From: Pseudomonadales bacterium
GTDB taxonomy: Bacteria > Pseudomonadota > Gammaproteobacteria > Pseudomonadales > UBA3067
NCBI GenBank assembly: GCA_016763235.1
Contig: JAESUE010000409.1
Span: forward strand, 1-6,207
Length of the DNA stretch: 6,207 nucleotides
Direction of reading: 5' to 3'
Made by a program: the position numbers and the translations under genes. The notes under the pieces are model-generated. The model made no database searches, had not been told where the DNA came from, and saw only the letters and a program-made list of their open reading frames with translations. Positions 5,039 to 6,207 of the stretch are shown piece by piece; within the stretch, counting starts at the first letter, position 1; each line of letters opens with the position of its first letter.

Positions 5039-6207
5039 GTGAGCAAGTCTGCCTCTGAACAAGTGTCTCCCCCGATTATTTTGGTGGATGGCTCCTCCTA
5101 TCTTTACCGAGCCTACCACGCCCTGCCGCCTTTAATGAATTCTGCGGGCCAGCCCACCGGCGCGATTCGTGGCGTGGTGAGCATGTTACGTAAGCTTATC
5201 AGCGACTATCAGCCAGAAGAGATGGTGGTGGTGTTTGACGCCAAGGGTAAAACCTTCCGCAACGATTTATACCCAGAATACAAAGCCAACCGCCCACCAA
5301 TGCCGGATGACTTGCGCGCGCAGATTGCGCCACTGCATGCGCTGATCAAAGTCATGGGTTTGCCACTGCTCGCCATAGAGGGCGTTGAGGCAGACGATGT
5401 GATTGGCACCTTGGCGGAAGAAGCCACCAAACTGGGGCGGCGAATAGTTATTTCCACAGGGGATAAGGACATGGAGCAGCTGGTGAGCGAGCATGTTAGC
5501 CTGGTTAACACCATGGTCAAAACCGATACGCCAAAAGGCTATACAGAAATGGATAGAGAGGGGGTGATTGAAAAATTTGGCCTACCTCCAGAGCGTATTA
5601 TTGATTATCTCGCCTTGATGGGCGATACCTCCGATAACATTCCCGGTATTCCCAAAGTGGGGCCGAAAACAGCGGTGAAGTGGTTAACGTTATACGGCAC
5701 CCTTGATGGCATCGTCGAAAATGCGGAACAAATAAAAGGCAAAGTGGGAGAAAGCCTGCGTGCCTCCCTTGAGCAACTGCCTCTTTCTCATCAGCTGGCC
5801 ACCATCAAGCTGGATGTAGCGCTTGAAAAAGGCGTGGCAGAATATCCCATACAGCCGGCAGATGAGAAAATCCTGCGGGAAATGGTCAGCCAGTTAGAAT
5901 TTAAATCCTGGATAAAAGAACTGGATGTGGACGCACGTGCGCGGGCGGTTTCTCAAGCAGGAGGCAAGCCTGAAGCCCCAGCAGAAGAAGTGCTGGAGAC
6001 ATCCTACGAACAAGTCATGGACAAAGAGAGCTTTAAGCAATGGTTGAAACGCTTAGAAGCGGCCGAGTTATTTGCTTTTGATACCGAGACTACCAGTTTG
6101 AATTACATGGAAGCTGAATTGGTTGGGGTGTCGTTTGCGGTACAAGCCAATGAAGCGGCTTATGTGCCTGTGGCGCATGATTATCCAGGGGCGCCTGATC
6201 AGTTGGA
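5039..6207 (+). CDS. polA: DNA polymerase I, N-terminal part (3' end outside window)
   Basis: 389 codons are open to the right edge. The start is GTG 5039: an in-frame TAA at 5030-5032 lies just upstream, and a later GTG at 5063 has no ribosome-binding site. The 5039 site itself has only a weak GAG at 5027-5029. The N-terminal 5'-3' exonuclease (FEN) domain opens with VDGSSYLYRAYHALPPL (D17), then VFDAKGKTFR (D67), EADD (117-120), TGDKD (D142, D144) and the helix-hairpin-helix region GDTSDNIPGIPKVGPKTA (from 195). After a linker rich in Ala/Glu, the 3'-5' exonuclease domain begins; its Exo I motif FDTET keeps both acidic residues (D348, E350), suggesting active proofreading as in E. coli. The polymerase domain lies beyond the window. 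The enzyme removes RNA primers and fills gaps in replication and repair. Divergent from thrB. Confidence 0.95.
   Translation, partial: MSKSASEQVSPPIILVDGSSYLYRAYHALPPLMNSAGQPTGAIRGVVSMLRKLISDYQPEEMVVVFDAKGKTFRNDLYPEYKANRPPMPDDLRAQIAPLHALIKVMGLPLLAIEGVEADDVIGTLAEEATKLGRRIVISTGDKDMEQLVSEHVSLVNTMVKTDTPKGYTEMDREGVIEKFGLPPERIIDYLALMGDTSDNIPGIPKVGPKTAVKWLTLYGTLDGIVENAEQIKGKVGESLRASLEQLPLSHQLATIKLDVALEKGVAEYPIQPADEKILREMVSQLEFKSWIKELDVDARARAVSQAGGKPEAPAEEVLETSYEQVMDKESFKQWLKRLEAAELFAFDTETTSLNYMEAELVGVSFAVQANEAAYVPVAHDYPGAPDQL

Noticed and set aside
5209..5520. A 103-residue minus-strand reading frame inside polA
   Set aside because: The opposite strand codes for the conserved 5'-3' exonuclease domain of DNA polymerase I; this Ser/Leu-rich frame is its shadow.

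Overview
The window reads as chromosome of a Gammaproteobacterium of the Pseudomonas/Cellvibrio type. This is inferred from the protein sequences (Pseudomonas-type Zur, APH-fold homoserine kinase, ZnuA/B/C) and from the neighbourhood polA / thrB / znuA-zur-znuC-znuB, an order I recall from pseudomonads. No database search was possible.

Layout. Positions 1-512 (+) hold the 3' end of a secreted or surface protein with a divergent InlB-like repeat and a fibronectin type III domain. Positions 653-2719 (-) are the operon zur-znuC-znuB, with overlapping gene ends. A near-perfect Zur operator at about 2731-2753 lies in the divergent promoter region. znuA (+) runs to 3723. thrB (-) occupies 3879-4841. 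polA (+) starts at 5039 and runs off the right edge after 389 codons.

The genes form a complete high-affinity zinc uptake system: ZnuA binds periplasmic zinc, ZnuB is the permease, ZnuC the ATPase and Zur the zinc-sensing repressor acting on both arms from one operator. thrB (threonine synthesis) and polA (DNA repair and Okazaki fragment processing) are housekeeping neighbours.

The least ordinary content is between genes. Two copies of a small non-autonomous element (121 and 141 bp, inverted relative to each other, 110/121 identical over the shared core) sit at the two ends of the zinc locus. Each lies in a convergent gene junction and each is flanked by an 8-bp target duplication (one perfect, one 7/8). 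The ends begin GTAA, which with the 8-bp duplication points to an IS66-family parent. Removing the elements leaves only 11 and 6 bp between the converging stop codons. A third, collapsed copy made of two element ends forms a 38-bp palindrome between thrB and polA, where it appears to supply the -35 hexamer of a candidate polA promoter. No CRISPR, tRNA or rRNA was seen.
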